From NCBI RefSeq assembly GCF_001278055.1, contig NZ_CP010802.1, positions 3,596,001 to 3,660,000 of the forward strand: a DNA stretch of 64,000 nt. Direction: 5' to 3'. This document shows, one piece after another, positions 8,583 through 19,508 of this stretch. A program made the position numbers and the translations under genes. The stretch comes from Desulfuromonas soudanensis (GTDB taxonomy: Bacteria > Desulfobacterota > Desulfuromonadia > Desulfuromonadales > WTL). The notes below the pieces were generated by a model. It saw only the letters and a list, made by a program, of their open reading frames with translations. It did not search any database and was not told the DNA's origin. Within the stretch, counting starts at the first letter, position 1; each line of letters begins with the position of its first letter.

Positions 8583-10628
8583 ATGAGCTCTTCTCCCCCC
8601 GGGGGTTCCCCCCACAGCCGCACCCTGCTGCGCCGCCTCGTCCCGGTGGCCGCCCTCCTTCTGACCTTCACCGGGGCGGCCCCCCTTCGCGCCGCCGAAG
8701 ACGGATCGGAGCTGCTGGAGATGAGTCTCGAGACGCTGATGAATCTCGAGGTGACCTCGGCGGCCAAAAACGCCCAGCCGCTGGCGGAGGCGGCGGCGGC
8801 GATCTTCGTCATCAGCCGCGAGGAGATCCGCCGCTCCGGGGTCACCAGCATCCCTGAAGCCCTGCGTCTGGCCCCGGGGGTCCAGGTGGCGCGGATCAGC
8901 GCCAACGCCTGGGCGGTGAGCGCCCGGGGGTTCAACGGGCGCTTCGCCAACAAGCTCCTCGTCCTGATGGACGGCCGCAGCCTTTACAATTCCATGTTTT
9001 CCGGCGTCTTCTGGGACGTCCAGGACACCCTTCTCGAGGACGTGGAGCGCATCGAGGTGATCCGCGGTCCGGGAGCGGTTCTGTGGGGCGCCAACGCCGT
9101 CAACGGGGTGATCAACATCATCACCCGTAGCGCCGAAAAGACCACCGGGACCCTTCTGACGGCGGGAGGAGGGACCGAGGAACGGGCCTTCGTCGCCGCG
9201 CGTCAGGGGATGCGTCTCGGCGACCAGGCGGCGCTGCGGATCTGGGGGAAGGGGTTCGAGCGCGACGGCGGCCACCAGACGGACGACGGCAACGGCGCCG
9301 ACGACTGGCGCAGCCTCCGGGGGGGGTTGCGCCTCGATGGAAAGGACCGCCGGGGAAACAGCTACCTGCTGACCGGGGATCTCTATCGGGCCCAGGTCGG
9401 CGAGACCTTCACCATCCCGCAGCTGACCCCCCCCTACAGCGCCAGCGTCGACATGGACACCCGCACGACGGGAGGTTTTCTCCTCGGCCGCTGGACGCAT
9501 CTCTCCACCCGGGGGTCGGAGCTCGCCCTGCAGCTCTACTACGACCGGGCCCGCAACCAGGACCTGGTCGCCCGCCAGCTTCGCGAGGTCTACGATCTCG
9601 ACCTCCAGCACCGCGTCTCGCCGGGGAACCGTCACACTCTCCTCTGGGGGGGTGGATACCGCTACTCCCCCGACCGGTCCAGCGCCGGGGCGGTCACCTC
9701 CTTTGCCCCGCCCGACAACCACCAGCAGCTCTTCCGCTTCTTTCTCCAGGACGATGTCGTCCTGGTGGAAAAAGGGTTGCGACTGATCCTCGGCGCCCAG
9801 GTGGAGCACAACGACCACAGCGGCTGGGAAGTCCAGCCGACCCTGCGTCTCCTCGGCCATCCCCGCCCCGGCCAGACCCTGTGGGCCGCCGTTTCCCGCG
9901 CCGTGCGCACCCCGGCGCGGTCCGAGGACGACATCCGCATCAAACAGGTCGTCCTCCCCGACCCGCCCAACCCGCCGACGCAGGTCATCCTCCAGGGGAG
10001 CCGCAGCGTTCAGGCCGAGGATCTGCTGGCACTGGAGGCGGGCTACCGCGCCGATCTCGGCAGGCACTCCAGTATCGACATCGCCGCCTTTTACCACCGC
10101 TACGACAACCTGATCACCGTCGAACCGGGGACCCCCTATCTGGAGACGACGCCTCCGCCGCCCCACTATGTCTACCCTCTGGTGGCGGCCAACGCCATGG
10201 ACGGCGAAAGTTTCGGCGTCGAACTGGCCGGCGAATGGCAGGTGCTCCCCTGCTGGCGGCTGCAGGGGAGCTACAGCTACCTGCAGCTCCTGCTCGAAGT
10301 CGACGAGGGGAGCAACACCCTGTTCAAGGAGCTGGCCGAAGCGAGTCCCCACCACCAGGGGACGCTGCGCTCCTCCCTCGACCTCACCGACAATCTGGAA
10401 TGGGACCTCTGGTGGCGCTATGTCGGCGACCTGCCGTCCTCGGCCATCCGTCACTACCAGACCCTCGATGCCCGGATCGCCTGGCGCCCCCGCACCGGAC
10501 TCGAGCTGGCCCTGGTCGGACAGAACCTGCTGGCACCCCGCCATGGCGAATTCGCATCGGAATACCTCGATGCCGCCCGCATAGAGATCGAGCGCGGAGT
10601 CTACGGCAAGGCAACCTGGCAATTTTGA
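8583..10628 (+). CDS. TonB-dependent outer-membrane receptor
   Basis: Receptor of 681 residues with a signal peptide (about 1-37, ending near APLRAAE), a plug domain (VTSAAKNAQPLAEAAAA, IRGPGAVLWGANAVNGVINI) and a 22-strand-type barrel that ends in the aromatic WQF. The opening LLEMSLETLMNLEV is typical of receptors found beside YfiR-like proteins. No ribosome site is obvious. The next gene starts 21 nt later, and two further signalling genes follow on the same strand, so the receptor may act as a signal or ligand intake part of a sensory unit. The ligand cannot be told from sequence; no siderophore or B12 leader element was seen. Confidence 0.9.
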   Translation: MSSSPPGGSPHSRTLLRRLVPVAALLLTFTGAAPLRAAEDGSELLEMSLETLMNLEVTSAAKNAQPLAEAAAAIFVISREEIRRSGVTSIPEALRLAPGVQVARISANAWAVSARGFNGRFANKLLVLMDGRSLYNSMFSGVFWDVQDTLLEDVERIEVIRGPGAVLWGANAVNGVINIITRSAEKTTGTLLTAGGGTEERAFVAARQGMRLGDQAALRIWGKGFERDGGHQTDDGNGADDWRSLRGGLRLDGKDRRGNSYLLTGDLYRAQVGETFTIPQLTPPYSASVDMDTRTTGGFLLGRWTHLSTRGSELALQLYYDRARNQDLVARQLREVYDLDLQHRVSPGNRHTLLWGGGYRYSPDRSSAGAVTSFAPPDNHQQLFRFFLQDDVVLVEKGLRLILGAQVEHNDHSGWEVQPTLRLLGHPRPGQTLWAAVSRAVRTPARSEDDIRIKQVVLPDPPNPPTQVILQGSRSVQAEDLLALEAGYRADLGRHSSIDIAAFYHRYDNLITVEPGTPYLETTPPPPHYVYPLVAANAMDGESFGVELAGEWQVLPCWRLQGSYSYLQLLLEVDEGSNTLFKELAEASPHHQGTLRSSLDLTDNLEWDLWWRYVGDLPSSAIRHYQTLDARIAWRPRTGLELALVGQNLLAPRHGEFASEYLDAARIEIERGVYGKATWQF

Positions 10629-10648
10629 AACGATCCCGGCAAGACTCC

Positions 10649-11208
10649 ATGATTATTTTTTCCCGATATATCGCCACCGGGCTCCTCGCCGGGCTCCTCC
10701 TTTGGCCGGTTCCGGCAACCGGCGCCGGACCTTGGGAGGAGAGCCAGGTCAAGGTGGCCTTTCTCCATCATTTCGCCCAGTTCACCGACTGGCCTCCGGG
10801 AGCCCTCCCTCTCGGGGAGAAACCCTTTGTTCTCGGCATTCTCGGCAGCGATCCCTTTGGCGAGGACCTATCCCTGCTGGCGGGCCGTCGGATCAAGGGG
10901 CGCCCCGTGGAGGTGCGGCGGATCGGCGACATAGAGGAGATTTTCGCCTGTCAGCTTCTCTTCATCGCCCCCTGCAAGCGTCACTCCCTCGAAAAGACCC
11001 TCTCGCTGCTCAAGGGGCGCCCCGTCCTCACCGTCGGCGATTCGGAGGGGTTTGCCGGCCGCGGGGGGATGATCGCTCTCGTTCCCGAGGGGGGGAGGAT
11101 CCGTTTTGAAATCAATCTCGGAGCGGTGCGCAAGAACGGCCTGACGCTCAGCGCCCAGCTTCTCGATCTGGCCACCATCGTGGTCGGTAATAAACAAGGA
11201 GAGACGCC

Positions 11209-11212
<4 letters not shown>
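10649..11212 (+). CDS. YfiR/HmsC-like periplasmic protein (DUF4154)
   Basis: Protein of 187 residues with an N-terminal signal sequence ([17 protein letters not shown]) and the YfiR-family core: [64 protein letters not shown] and [15 protein letters not shown]. YfiR proteins sit in the periplasm and hold back membrane-bound partner enzymes, as in the YfiBNR diguanylate cyclase system. Here the next gene, overlapping by 4 nt (GTGA), is a hybrid kinase with a periplasmic sensor segment. I infer that this protein modulates that kinase, perhaps coupled to the TonB receptor. The ATG at 10649 has a weak ribosome site. Confidence 0.85.
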
Positions 11213-13605
<2,393 letters not shown>

Positions 13606-13709
13606 TTCATTTGCCCCGCGGGGGATCTCTTTGCTATGGTGATTAAAATCCGCCGCGGCCGACCGGGCCGCGCTGGAGCACCTCTCCCTTTTTTTCCAGG
13701 CCGCCCGTC

Positions 13710-15071
13710 ATGCACCAGGACAAGATCCTCATCTGCGAAAGCCAGGAGGAGGTGCGCGATTTTCTCTCCCGCACCCTCGAATCGAGCGGATACGCCGTCG
13801 AGATTCAACCAGGAGGTCCCCAGCTTCTCAAGTCCCTCGAAGAGGCCCGGGAGGCTCGTCCCGACCTGATTCTCCTCGACGCCGGCGGCTCCGGCGACAA
13901 CCTCGAGATCCTGCGCCGGCTCCGCAGCACCTGTGCCGAGACGCCGGTGATCGTCATGAGCGCCTGCGCCACGGTCCGCGGCGCCGTCGCCGCCATCAGG
14001 CAGGGCGCCTGCGACTACCTGATCAAGCCCTTTGTCGCCGAGGAGCTCCTCGCCGTCGTCGAGAAGGAGGTCGACCGCCGCCGCCTGGTGGAGGAGAACC
14101 GTTCCCTCAAGGCCGAGATCCGGCGCCGCTTCGACCCGGACCAGGTGATCTTCAAGAGCGCTCCCTTCCGCAAGGTCTTCGATCTCGCCCGGCGGGTCGC
14201 CCCCAGCGACGCCAGCGTCCTCATCCAGGGGGAGAGCGGCACCGGCAAGGAGCTCATCGCCTCGACCATCCACTACAGCAGCCGGCGCCGAAACGAGCGC
14301 TTTCTCACCATCAACTGCGCCGCCCTCACCGACACCCTCCTCGAGAGCCAGCTCTTCGGTCACCTCAAGGGGGCCTTCACCGGCGCCGTCGCCAACCAGC
14401 GCGGCTTGGTCGAGGAGGCCGAGAGGGGAACGCTCTTTCTCGACGAGATCGGCGACATCAGTCCGGCCCTGCAGGCCAAGCTGTTGCGGGTGCTGCAGGA
14501 AAAGGAATATATCCCCGTCGGCGCCACCCGGGTGCGCCAGGCCGACGTCCGCTTCCTGGCCGCCTCCAACAAGAACCTCGAAACCGAGGTCGCAGGGGGC
14601 CGCTTCCGCGAGGATCTCCTCTACCGTCTCAACGTCATCACCCTCTATGTCCCGCCGCTTCGCGAAAGGCGCGACGACATCCAGCCACTCGCCGAGTATT
14701 TCCTCGGGCGCTTCGCCCCCCGGGGAGACAAAGCCCTCACCTCCGCCGCCCTTGCCCGCCTGCGGAGCTACGACTGGCCCGGCAACGTCCGGGAGCTGGA
14801 GAACGTCATGGAGATGGCGGCCATCCTCTGCGACGGCGCCGAGATCACCCCCGACCACCTCCCCCTCAAGCTCACCGAGACCCCCGCCGTCGCCTTCACC
14901 CTCCCCCCCCAGGCGATGTCCCTGGCCGCCATCGAGCGCCGGTACATCGAGCAGGTCTACCTCCAGAGCCACAAACACAAGGTCAATACCGCCCGGATCC
15001 TCGAGATCTCCCGCAAGACCCTCGACCGCAAGCTCGCCCAGTACGGCATCGGCCGCCAGGAAGATGAATAA
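13710..15071 (+). CDS. Sigma54-dependent NtrC-family response regulator
   Basis: Enhancer-binding protein of 453 residues: receiver (1-120, phospho-Asp in LILLDAG), AAA+ domain with Walker A GESGTGKE, the sigma54 contact loop GAFTGA and Walker B TLFLDEIGD, then a Fis-type HTH (NTARILEISRKTLDRKL). The receiver acidic pocket is unusual: ILICESQ carries a single acid where a pair is usual, so its response to phosphorylation may differ. It follows the hybrid kinase after 104 nt, in which a weak TTGCCC-18-TATGGT promoter can be read. It lies 256 nt before the hydrogenase operon, whose promoter is sigma54-type, so it is the best candidate activator. That link is inference. Confidence 0.9.
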   Translation: MHQDKILICESQEEVRDFLSRTLESSGYAVEIQPGGPQLLKSLEEAREARPDLILLDAGGSGDNLEILRRLRSTCAETPVIVMSACATVRGAVAAIRQGACDYLIKPFVAEELLAVVEKEVDRRRLVEENRSLKAEIRRRFDPDQVIFKSAPFRKVFDLARRVAPSDASVLIQGESGTGKELIASTIHYSSRRRNERFLTINCAALTDTLLESQLFGHLKGAFTGAVANQRGLVEEAERGTLFLDEIGDISPALQAKLLRVLQEKEYIPVGATRVRQADVRFLAASNKNLETEVAGGRFREDLLYRLNVITLYVPPLRERRDDIQPLAEYFLGRFAPRGDKALTSAALARLRSYDWPGNVRELENVMEMAAILCDGAEITPDHLPLKLTETPAVAFTLPPQAMSLAAIERRYIEQVYLQSHKHKVNTARILEISRKTLDRKLAQYGIGRQEDE

Positions 15072-15113
15072 GGGGCTGCGCGCCGCCCCCCTGTATCAAA
15101 AGGCTCCATGATG

Positions 15114-15126
15114 GGACATTTTGTCC
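15114..15126. promoter_or_regulatory. Candidate enhancer site upstream of the hydrogenase sigma54 promoter
   Basis: Inverted repeat GGACA-TTT-TGTCC centred about 101 bp upstream of the -24 element, a usual distance for an enhancer-binding protein site. One arm-like copy (TTTTGTCCG) recurs at 15261-15269 downstream of the promoter. No binding data; short repeats can occur by chance. Confidence 0.35.
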
Positions 15127-15220
15127 GTCACGCCGCTCCGACTGACCCTCCCCTCTCCGTATACGCTTCCCTGCTTAATCCTCCGATATAACTCCGTTTT
15201 TCTTTCCGCCTCCGACGGGC

Positions 15221-15234
15221 GGCACGCTCCTTGC
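15221..15234 (+). promoter_or_regulatory. Sigma54 promoter of the Hyb hydrogenase operon
   Basis: GGCACG-CTCC-TTGC matches the -24/-12 consensus, with exactly 10 nt between GG and GC. The predicted start lies near 15246, leaving a leader of about 82 nt before the hydrogenase large-subunit ATG. A sigma54 activator gene ends 150 nt upstream. Confidence 0.8.
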
Positions 15235-15268
15235 CATTGAGAATCCTCCGTTAGGCTGACTTTTGTCC

Positions 15269-15293
15269 GAGGGCGCCGCCCGCCGGCGCCCTC
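15269..15293 (+). other. Hairpin in the hydrogenase operon leader
   Basis: Perfect 10-bp GC-rich stem (GAGGGCGCCG pairs with CGGCGCCCTC) with a 5-nt loop, between the sigma54 promoter and the first ribosome site. No T-run follows, so it is not a classic terminator. It may stabilise the mRNA or act in attenuation. Confidence 0.5.
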
Positions 15294-15327
15294 CGGGCCC
15301 TTCCCAATACCCGATGAGGAGAGAGTG

Positions 15328-16893
15328 ATGGCAGGAAAGATTGTAATTGATCCGGTGTCCCGCATCGAAGGGCACCTGAAGATCGAGGCGACGGTGGAAA
15401 ACGGCGTTGTCAAGGAGGCCCGCAGCTCCGGCATGATGTACCGCGGCCTGGAGAATATCCTCCTCGGCCGGGATCCCCGGGACGCCGCCCGCATCATGCA
15501 GCGCGTCTGCGGCGTCTGCCCCACCTCCCACGGCCTGGCGGCGGCCTTCGCCCTCGACGAGCTCTACGGCGTCCAGGGGAACATCACCGACAACGGCCGC
15601 ATCCTGCGCAACCTCATCCAGGGCGCCAACTTCGTCCAGTCGCACATCCTGCACTTCTATCAGCTCGCCGCCCTCGACTACGTCGACGTCACCGCGGTGG
15701 CCGACTACAGCGGCTCCGACCCGACCCTGAACAAGGTCAGGGATTTCATCGGCCGCGGCCACCTCGGCCCCTTCGTCCCCCGCTACGAGGGGGATTACCG
15801 CCTCAGCAAGGAAGAGAACCGCCTGGCGGTCGCCCACTACGTCGAGGCTCTCAACATGCGCCGTCTCGCCCACGAGGCGGTGGCCATCTTCGGCGGCAAG
15901 ATGCCGCACAACATGTCCATCGTCGCCGGCGGCGCCACGGCCGCCCCGACCCTCGACAAGATCGCCTCCTTCCTCTGGAAGATGGAGCAGCTCACCGACT
16001 TCATCGACACCGTCTACCTCCCCGACGTCCTCATGGTCGCCAGGCGCTACAGCGACTACTTCGGGATCGGTGCCGGTTGCAAGCAGTATCTCTCCTTCGG
16101 CGTCTTCGACATGGACAGCGACCCCGACCTCACCAAGCGCCAGCGCTACCTCCCCCAGGGGATCGTCCGGGGGAGCGAGCTCAAGCTGCGGCGCATCGAT
16201 CCGGGGAAGATCACCGAAGAGGTGGAGAGCAGCTGGTTCGCCGCCAACGGCCCGGTCCACCCCTACGACGGCCAGACCGTCCCCGACCGCGACAAGGCCG
16301 GCGCCTACAGCTGGGTGAAGTCGCCGCGCTACGACGGCGAAGTCATGGAGGTCGGACCCCTGGCGCGCATGCTCGGGGCCTACGTCACGGGCAACAGGGA
16401 GGTCAAAACGATGGTCGACGGCGTCCTCGGCCAGTTCCACGCCGGCCCCGAAGCCCTCTTCTCCGTCCTCGGCCGCCACGCCGCCCGGGCCATCGAGACC
16501 AAACTGGTGGCCGAGCGCCTCAAGGAGTGGGTCCTGCAGCTCAAGCCCGGCGAGCCGACCTTCACCCCCTTCGGCCTCGACGTCACCTCCCGGGGGATGG
16601 GGCTCCACGAGGCGCCCCGCGGGGCCCTCGGCCACTGGGTCGTCGCCGAAGGGGGGAAGGTCAAGAACTATCAGGCCGTCGTCCCCACCACCTGGAACGC
16701 CGGTCCCATGGACGCCAAGGGGCAGCCCGGACCCATCGAGCAGTCCCTCATCGGGACAAAAGTCAAGGACGAGAAGAACCCCTTCGAGCTGGTACGCATC
16801 GTCCGCTCCTACGACCCCTGCCTCTCCTGCGCCGTGCATGTCGTCACCCCCGCCGGTGAGGACCTCGGCCGTTTCGTCGTCGGGGCCCAGTGA
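15328..16893 (+). CDS. hybL: [NiFe] hydrogenase large subunit, membrane-bound Hyb type
   Basis: Catalytic subunit (521 residues) of a periplasm-facing uptake hydrogenase. The N-terminal NiFe ligands are in RVCGVCPTSHG and the C-terminal ligands in DPCLSCAVHV. About 17 residues after that motif form the peptide expected to be removed by the maturation protease. ATG 15328 is preferred over the GTG at 15325; GAGGAGAG lies just upstream. It is the first gene of the operon large subunit - protease - small subunit - HybA - HybB, behind a sigma54 promoter. Geobacter hyb operons place the small subunit first (from memory), so the order here differs. Expected to need HypA-F, of which A-E are at 54543-58169. 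Confidence 0.95.
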   Translation: MAGKIVIDPVSRIEGHLKIEATVENGVVKEARSSGMMYRGLENILLGRDPRDAARIMQRVCGVCPTSHGLAAAFALDELYGVQGNITDNGRILRNLIQGANFVQSHILHFYQLAALDYVDVTAVADYSGSDPTLNKVRDFIGRGHLGPFVPRYEGDYRLSKEENRLAVAHYVEALNMRRLAHEAVAIFGGKMPHNMSIVAGGATAAPTLDKIASFLWKMEQLTDFIDTVYLPDVLMVARRYSDYFGIGAGCKQYLSFGVFDMDSDPDLTKRQRYLPQGIVRGSELKLRRIDPGKITEEVESSWFAANGPVHPYDGQTVPDRDKAGAYSWVKSPRYDGEVMEVGPLARMLGAYVTGNREVKTMVDGVLGQFHAGPEALFSVLGRHAARAIETKLVAERLKEWVLQLKPGEPTFTPFGLDVTSRGMGLHEAPRGALGHWVVAEGGKVKNYQAVVPTTWNAGPMDAKGQPGPIEQSLIGTKVKDEKNPFELVRIVRSYDPCLSCAVHVVTPAGEDLGRFVVGAQ

Positions 16894-17453
16894 TGGGGAA
16901 CGCAGATACCGACCGCAGGGGCGAGGCATCCCTCGCCCAGGGCGACCCCTGGGTCGTTCCTGCAAGAGCGCCGATCCTGGTCATGGCGGTGGGGAATCTC
17001 CTCCGCGGCGACGACGGCTTCGCCGAGGCGGTCCTTGCCGCCCTCGCAGAGCGGGATCTCCCTGAGACGGTGGAGCTCTTCGACGCCGGGACCTCCGCCA
17101 TCGACCTCATGGAGATCTTCGACCGTCGCGACAGGCTCATCGTCCTCGATGCGGTGCGCGGCGGAGCGGCCCCCGGCACCCTCTACCGCTTCAGCCCCGA
17201 GGAGGTGGAGGCCCAGGCCCTCCCCATGAATTCCCTGCACCAGGTCGGCCTCCTCGAGACGCTGCGCCTCGGCGAGCTGGTGAACTGCAAGCCGAAGGAG
17301 ACGGTGGTGATCGGAGTCCAGCCGCAGGACACCGCCCTCGGCATCGGTCTTTCGCCCGTCGTGGCCGCGGCGGTGGAGAAGGCGGTGGAACTGGTGCTGC
17401 AGGAAATCTATTCGCAGGGGCGACCCCCTGGTCGCCCCCACGCACCTCTTTAA
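16893..17453 (+). CDS. hybP: Hydrogenase maturation protease for the Hyb large subunit
   Basis: HyaD/HybD-type endopeptidase that trims the large subunit after Ni insertion. The core is complete: VMAVGNLLRGDDGFAEAV (GNxLxxDDG, with the Ni-contacting acid), LFDAGTSAID, LIVLDAVRGG and MNSLHQVGLLE. It overlaps the large-subunit stop (TGATG). About 28 residues before the conserved core, and the last dozen or so (QGRPPGRPHAPL), are encoded by REP-like hairpin repeats, so both ends are probably repeat-derived extensions. An internal start near the core (for instance the ATG just before AVGNLL) would give an over-short protein, so the first ATG is kept, with moderate certainty. Confidence 0.88.
   Translation: MGNADTDRRGEASLAQGDPWVVPARAPILVMAVGNLLRGDDGFAEAVLAALAERDLPETVELFDAGTSAIDLMEIFDRRDRLIVLDAVRGGAAPGTLYRFSPEEVEAQALPMNSLHQVGLLETLRLGELVNCKPKETVVIGVQPQDTALGIGLSPVVAAAVEKAVELVLQEIYSQGRPPGRPHAPL
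16915..16963. repeat. REP-like palindromic repeat at the 5' end of hybP
   Basis: A GCAGG...CCTGC boundary pair encloses two hairpins: GGGCGAGG/CCTCGCCC (8 bp) and CGACCC/GGGTCG (6 bp). It lies inside the protease reading frame. The second hairpin shares the GCGACCCC and GGTCG sequence of the element at the other end of the gene. Confidence 0.6.
17417..17438. repeat. REP-like palindromic repeat at the 3' end of hybP
   Basis: Perfect 9-bp inverted repeat GGGGCGACC-CCCT-GGTCGCCCC inside the last codons of the protease gene. It is preceded by the same GCA as the 5' copy. It encodes the Gly/Arg/Pro-rich tail. Confidence 0.65.
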
Positions 17454-17474
17454 ATCACAAGGAGAAAAGCACCC

Positions 17475-18578
17475 ATGCCCATCTCAAGACGTAAATTCAT
17501 AAAATACTCCGCCGGCGGCGCCGCCGCCCTCGGCGTCAACCTCTTCGACAACCCCCTGCTGCGCAAGGCCTTCGCAGGCGCCGTCCAGGAGACCCCCATC
17601 ATCTGGCTGGCGGGAGGGGCCTGCAGCGGTTGCAGCGTCTCGCTCCTCAACGCCCTCTCGCCGCGCATCCAGGACGTCCTCCTCGACCAGGTCATTCCGG
17701 GACACCACACGGAGCTCGCCTTTCATCCGACGGTGATGGCCGCCTCCGGCGACCTGGCGATGCAGGCGATGTACGATACGGAGGAGAAGCCCTTCCTCCT
17801 CGTCGTCGAGGGGTCGATCACCACCGCCGACGGCGGCCGCCACTGCGAGGTCGGCGAGAAGAACGGCCACGGCATCCCCGTCCTCGAGCACGTGTTGCGC
17901 CTCGGCAACAAGGCCAAGGCGGTCCTCGCCGTCGGCAGCTGCGCCTCCTTCGGCGGCGTTCCGGCCGCCAACATGAACCCCAGCGGCTCCAAGGGGGTGA
18001 TGGAGGTCTTCCGGGAGCACGGCGTCACCACCCCGACCATCAACCTCCCGGGCTGCGCTATCCACCCCGACTGGTTCATCGGCACCGTGGCGGCGATCCT
18101 CCTCGGCGGCCCGGAAGGGATCAAGGTCGATGCTCTCGGTCGCCCCGAGATGTTCTACGGCAAACTGATCCACGACTTCTGTCCGCTGCGCGGCCAGTTC
18201 GACGCGGGGCGTTTCGCCGAAAATTTCGGCGATGCCGGCTGTCTCTACAAGCTCGGCTGCAAGGGGCCGGTGGCCCACGCCAACTGTCCGGAGAAGCGCT
18301 TCAACTCCGGCACCAACTGGTGCATCGACAACGGCCACCCCTGCAACGGCTGCGTCGAGCCCGAATACCCCTACGAACAGTCGATGTGGACCCCCGTGCC
18401 GGTTAAGGACATGACTCCGCCGGCGGCCTATCCGCCGATCTTCACCGACCGTAAATCAGCCATCGACGTCACCCCCGGCTATGCAGCTCTTGCCGGGGTT
18501 GCCGCCGGCGTCGTCGGCATGCGCCTCGCCGGCAAGAAGAGCGGCGAAGAGACGCAGGCTCAGGACGAAAAGGAGTAG
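17475..18578 (+). CDS. hybS: [NiFe] hydrogenase small subunit, Tat-exported
   Basis: Electron-transfer subunit (367 residues) carrying three FeS clusters. A twin-arginine signal (SRRKFIKYSAGGAAALGV) sends the folded heterodimer to the periplasm. Proximal cluster ligands are in GGACSGCSVS and GSCASFGG, with further ligands in LPGCAIHPDW; distal and medial clusters use CPLRGQFD, GCLYKLGCKGP, NSGTNWCIDNGHPCNGC. A C-terminal membrane helix (GYAALAGVAAGVVGMRLAG) anchors it, typical of group 1 uptake hydrogenases. Start ATG 17475 follows AAGGAGAAAAGCACCC. It lies 21 nt after the protease and 3 nt before hybA. Confidence 0.95.
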   Translation: MPISRRKFIKYSAGGAAALGVNLFDNPLLRKAFAGAVQETPIIWLAGGACSGCSVSLLNALSPRIQDVLLDQVIPGHHTELAFHPTVMAASGDLAMQAMYDTEEKPFLLVVEGSITTADGGRHCEVGEKNGHGIPVLEHVLRLGNKAKAVLAVGSCASFGGVPAANMNPSGSKGVMEVFREHGVTTPTINLPGCAIHPDWFIGTVAAILLGGPEGIKVDALGRPEMFYGKLIHDFCPLRGQFDAGRFAENFGDAGCLYKLGCKGPVAHANCPEKRFNSGTNWCIDNGHPCNGCVEPEYPYEQSMWTPVPVKDMTPPAAYPPIFTDRKSAIDVTPGYAALAGVAAGVVGMRLAGKKSGEETQAQDEKE

Positions 18579-18581
18579 GGG

Positions 18582-19508
18582 ATGGACATCAGCCGCAGAA
18601 AATTTCTCAAGATCGGCGCCGCAGCCGGAGGAAGTGCCGCCTGCGCCGTCGCCGCCAAGGCCGAGGCGAGAAACGCCCGGCAACCCGAGCCCCAGTGGTA
18701 CGGGATGCTCAACGACTCGACGCGCTGCATCGGCTGCAAGGCCTGCATGGTCGCCTGCAAGAAGGAGAACAAACTCGAGGCCGAGTCGACCCTCGGCGAA
18801 AAGGAGGCTCTCGGGGAGCAGCTCTACGACGCCCCCCGCGCCCTCTCCGAGCACACCTACACCCTGATCAAGATGCACGGCGAGGGGGAACAGGAGAAAA
18901 CCTTCGTCAAGGCCCAGTGCATGCACTGCGTCGACCCGGCCTGCGCCTCGGCCTGCATCGTCGGCGCCCTGAAAAAAGAGGACAACGGCGCCGTCAAGTA
19001 CGACGCAGGGATGTGCATGGGGTGCCGCTACTGCATGGTCGCCTGCCCCTACAGCGTCCCCCAGTTCGAGTGGCACAGGGCGATTCCTTCCATCAGAAAG
19101 TGCACCCTGTGCAGCGAGACCCGCCTCGAGAAGGGGAAACCGACGGCCTGCGCCGGCGTCTGTCCCGCCGGGGCCATCACCTTCGGCAGACGCAGCGAGC
19201 TGATCAAAATAGCCCGCGCCCGCATCGACGCCGCCCCCGAGATCTATCTCGACCATATCTACGGCGAGCAGGAGGTCGGCGGTACCGGCGTTCTCTATCT
19301 GACGAAGAAGTACGTCGCCTTTGCCGGACTGGGTCTGGGGGATTTTGACTACAAGCCGGTCTCCGGGCTCACCGAGAGCATCCAGCACCGCATCTTCCAG
19401 TATTTTATCCCCCCCATCGCCGTCTACAGCATCCTCGGCGGCATCATGGCCTACAACCAGCGGCGCAAGCACAACGCCGGCATCGAAGGAGGGGACGATG
19501 AATATTAA
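18582..19508 (+). CDS. hybA: HybA-like ferredoxin subunit of membrane hydrogenase
   Basis: Periplasmic four-cluster ferredoxin (308 residues) that carries electrons from the small subunit to the membrane partner. It has a Tat signal (SRRKFLKIGAAAGG) and four Cys-rich motifs, seen at CIGCKACMVACKKEN, CMHCVDPACASACIVGA, CMGCRYCMVACP and CTLCSETRLEKGKPTACAGVCP. Near the C-terminus a hydrophobic segment (FIPPIAVYSILGGIMAY) resembles the HybA membrane anchor. It sits directly after the small subunit and overlaps hybB by 11 nt. Confidence 0.93.
   Translation: MDISRRKFLKIGAAAGGSAACAVAAKAEARNARQPEPQWYGMLNDSTRCIGCKACMVACKKENKLEAESTLGEKEALGEQLYDAPRALSEHTYTLIKMHGEGEQEKTFVKAQCMHCVDPACASACIVGALKKEDNGAVKYDAGMCMGCRYCMVACPYSVPQFEWHRAIPSIRKCTLCSETRLEKGKPTACAGVCPAGAITFGRRSELIKIARARIDAAPEIYLDHIYGEQEVGGTGVLYLTKKYVAFAGLGLGDFDYKPVSGLTESIQHRIFQYFIPPIAVYSILGGIMAYNQRRKHNAGIEGGDDEY

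Noticed and set aside
8584-8760. B12 or iron-regulated leader for the TonB receptor
   Set aside because: No cobalamin riboswitch blocks and no clear Fur box were found near the promoter.
8487-10622. Long minus-strand open frame opposite the TonB receptor
   Set aside because: The receptor frame has a signal peptide, plug motifs and aromatic end; the opposite frame shows no domain and no ribosome site.
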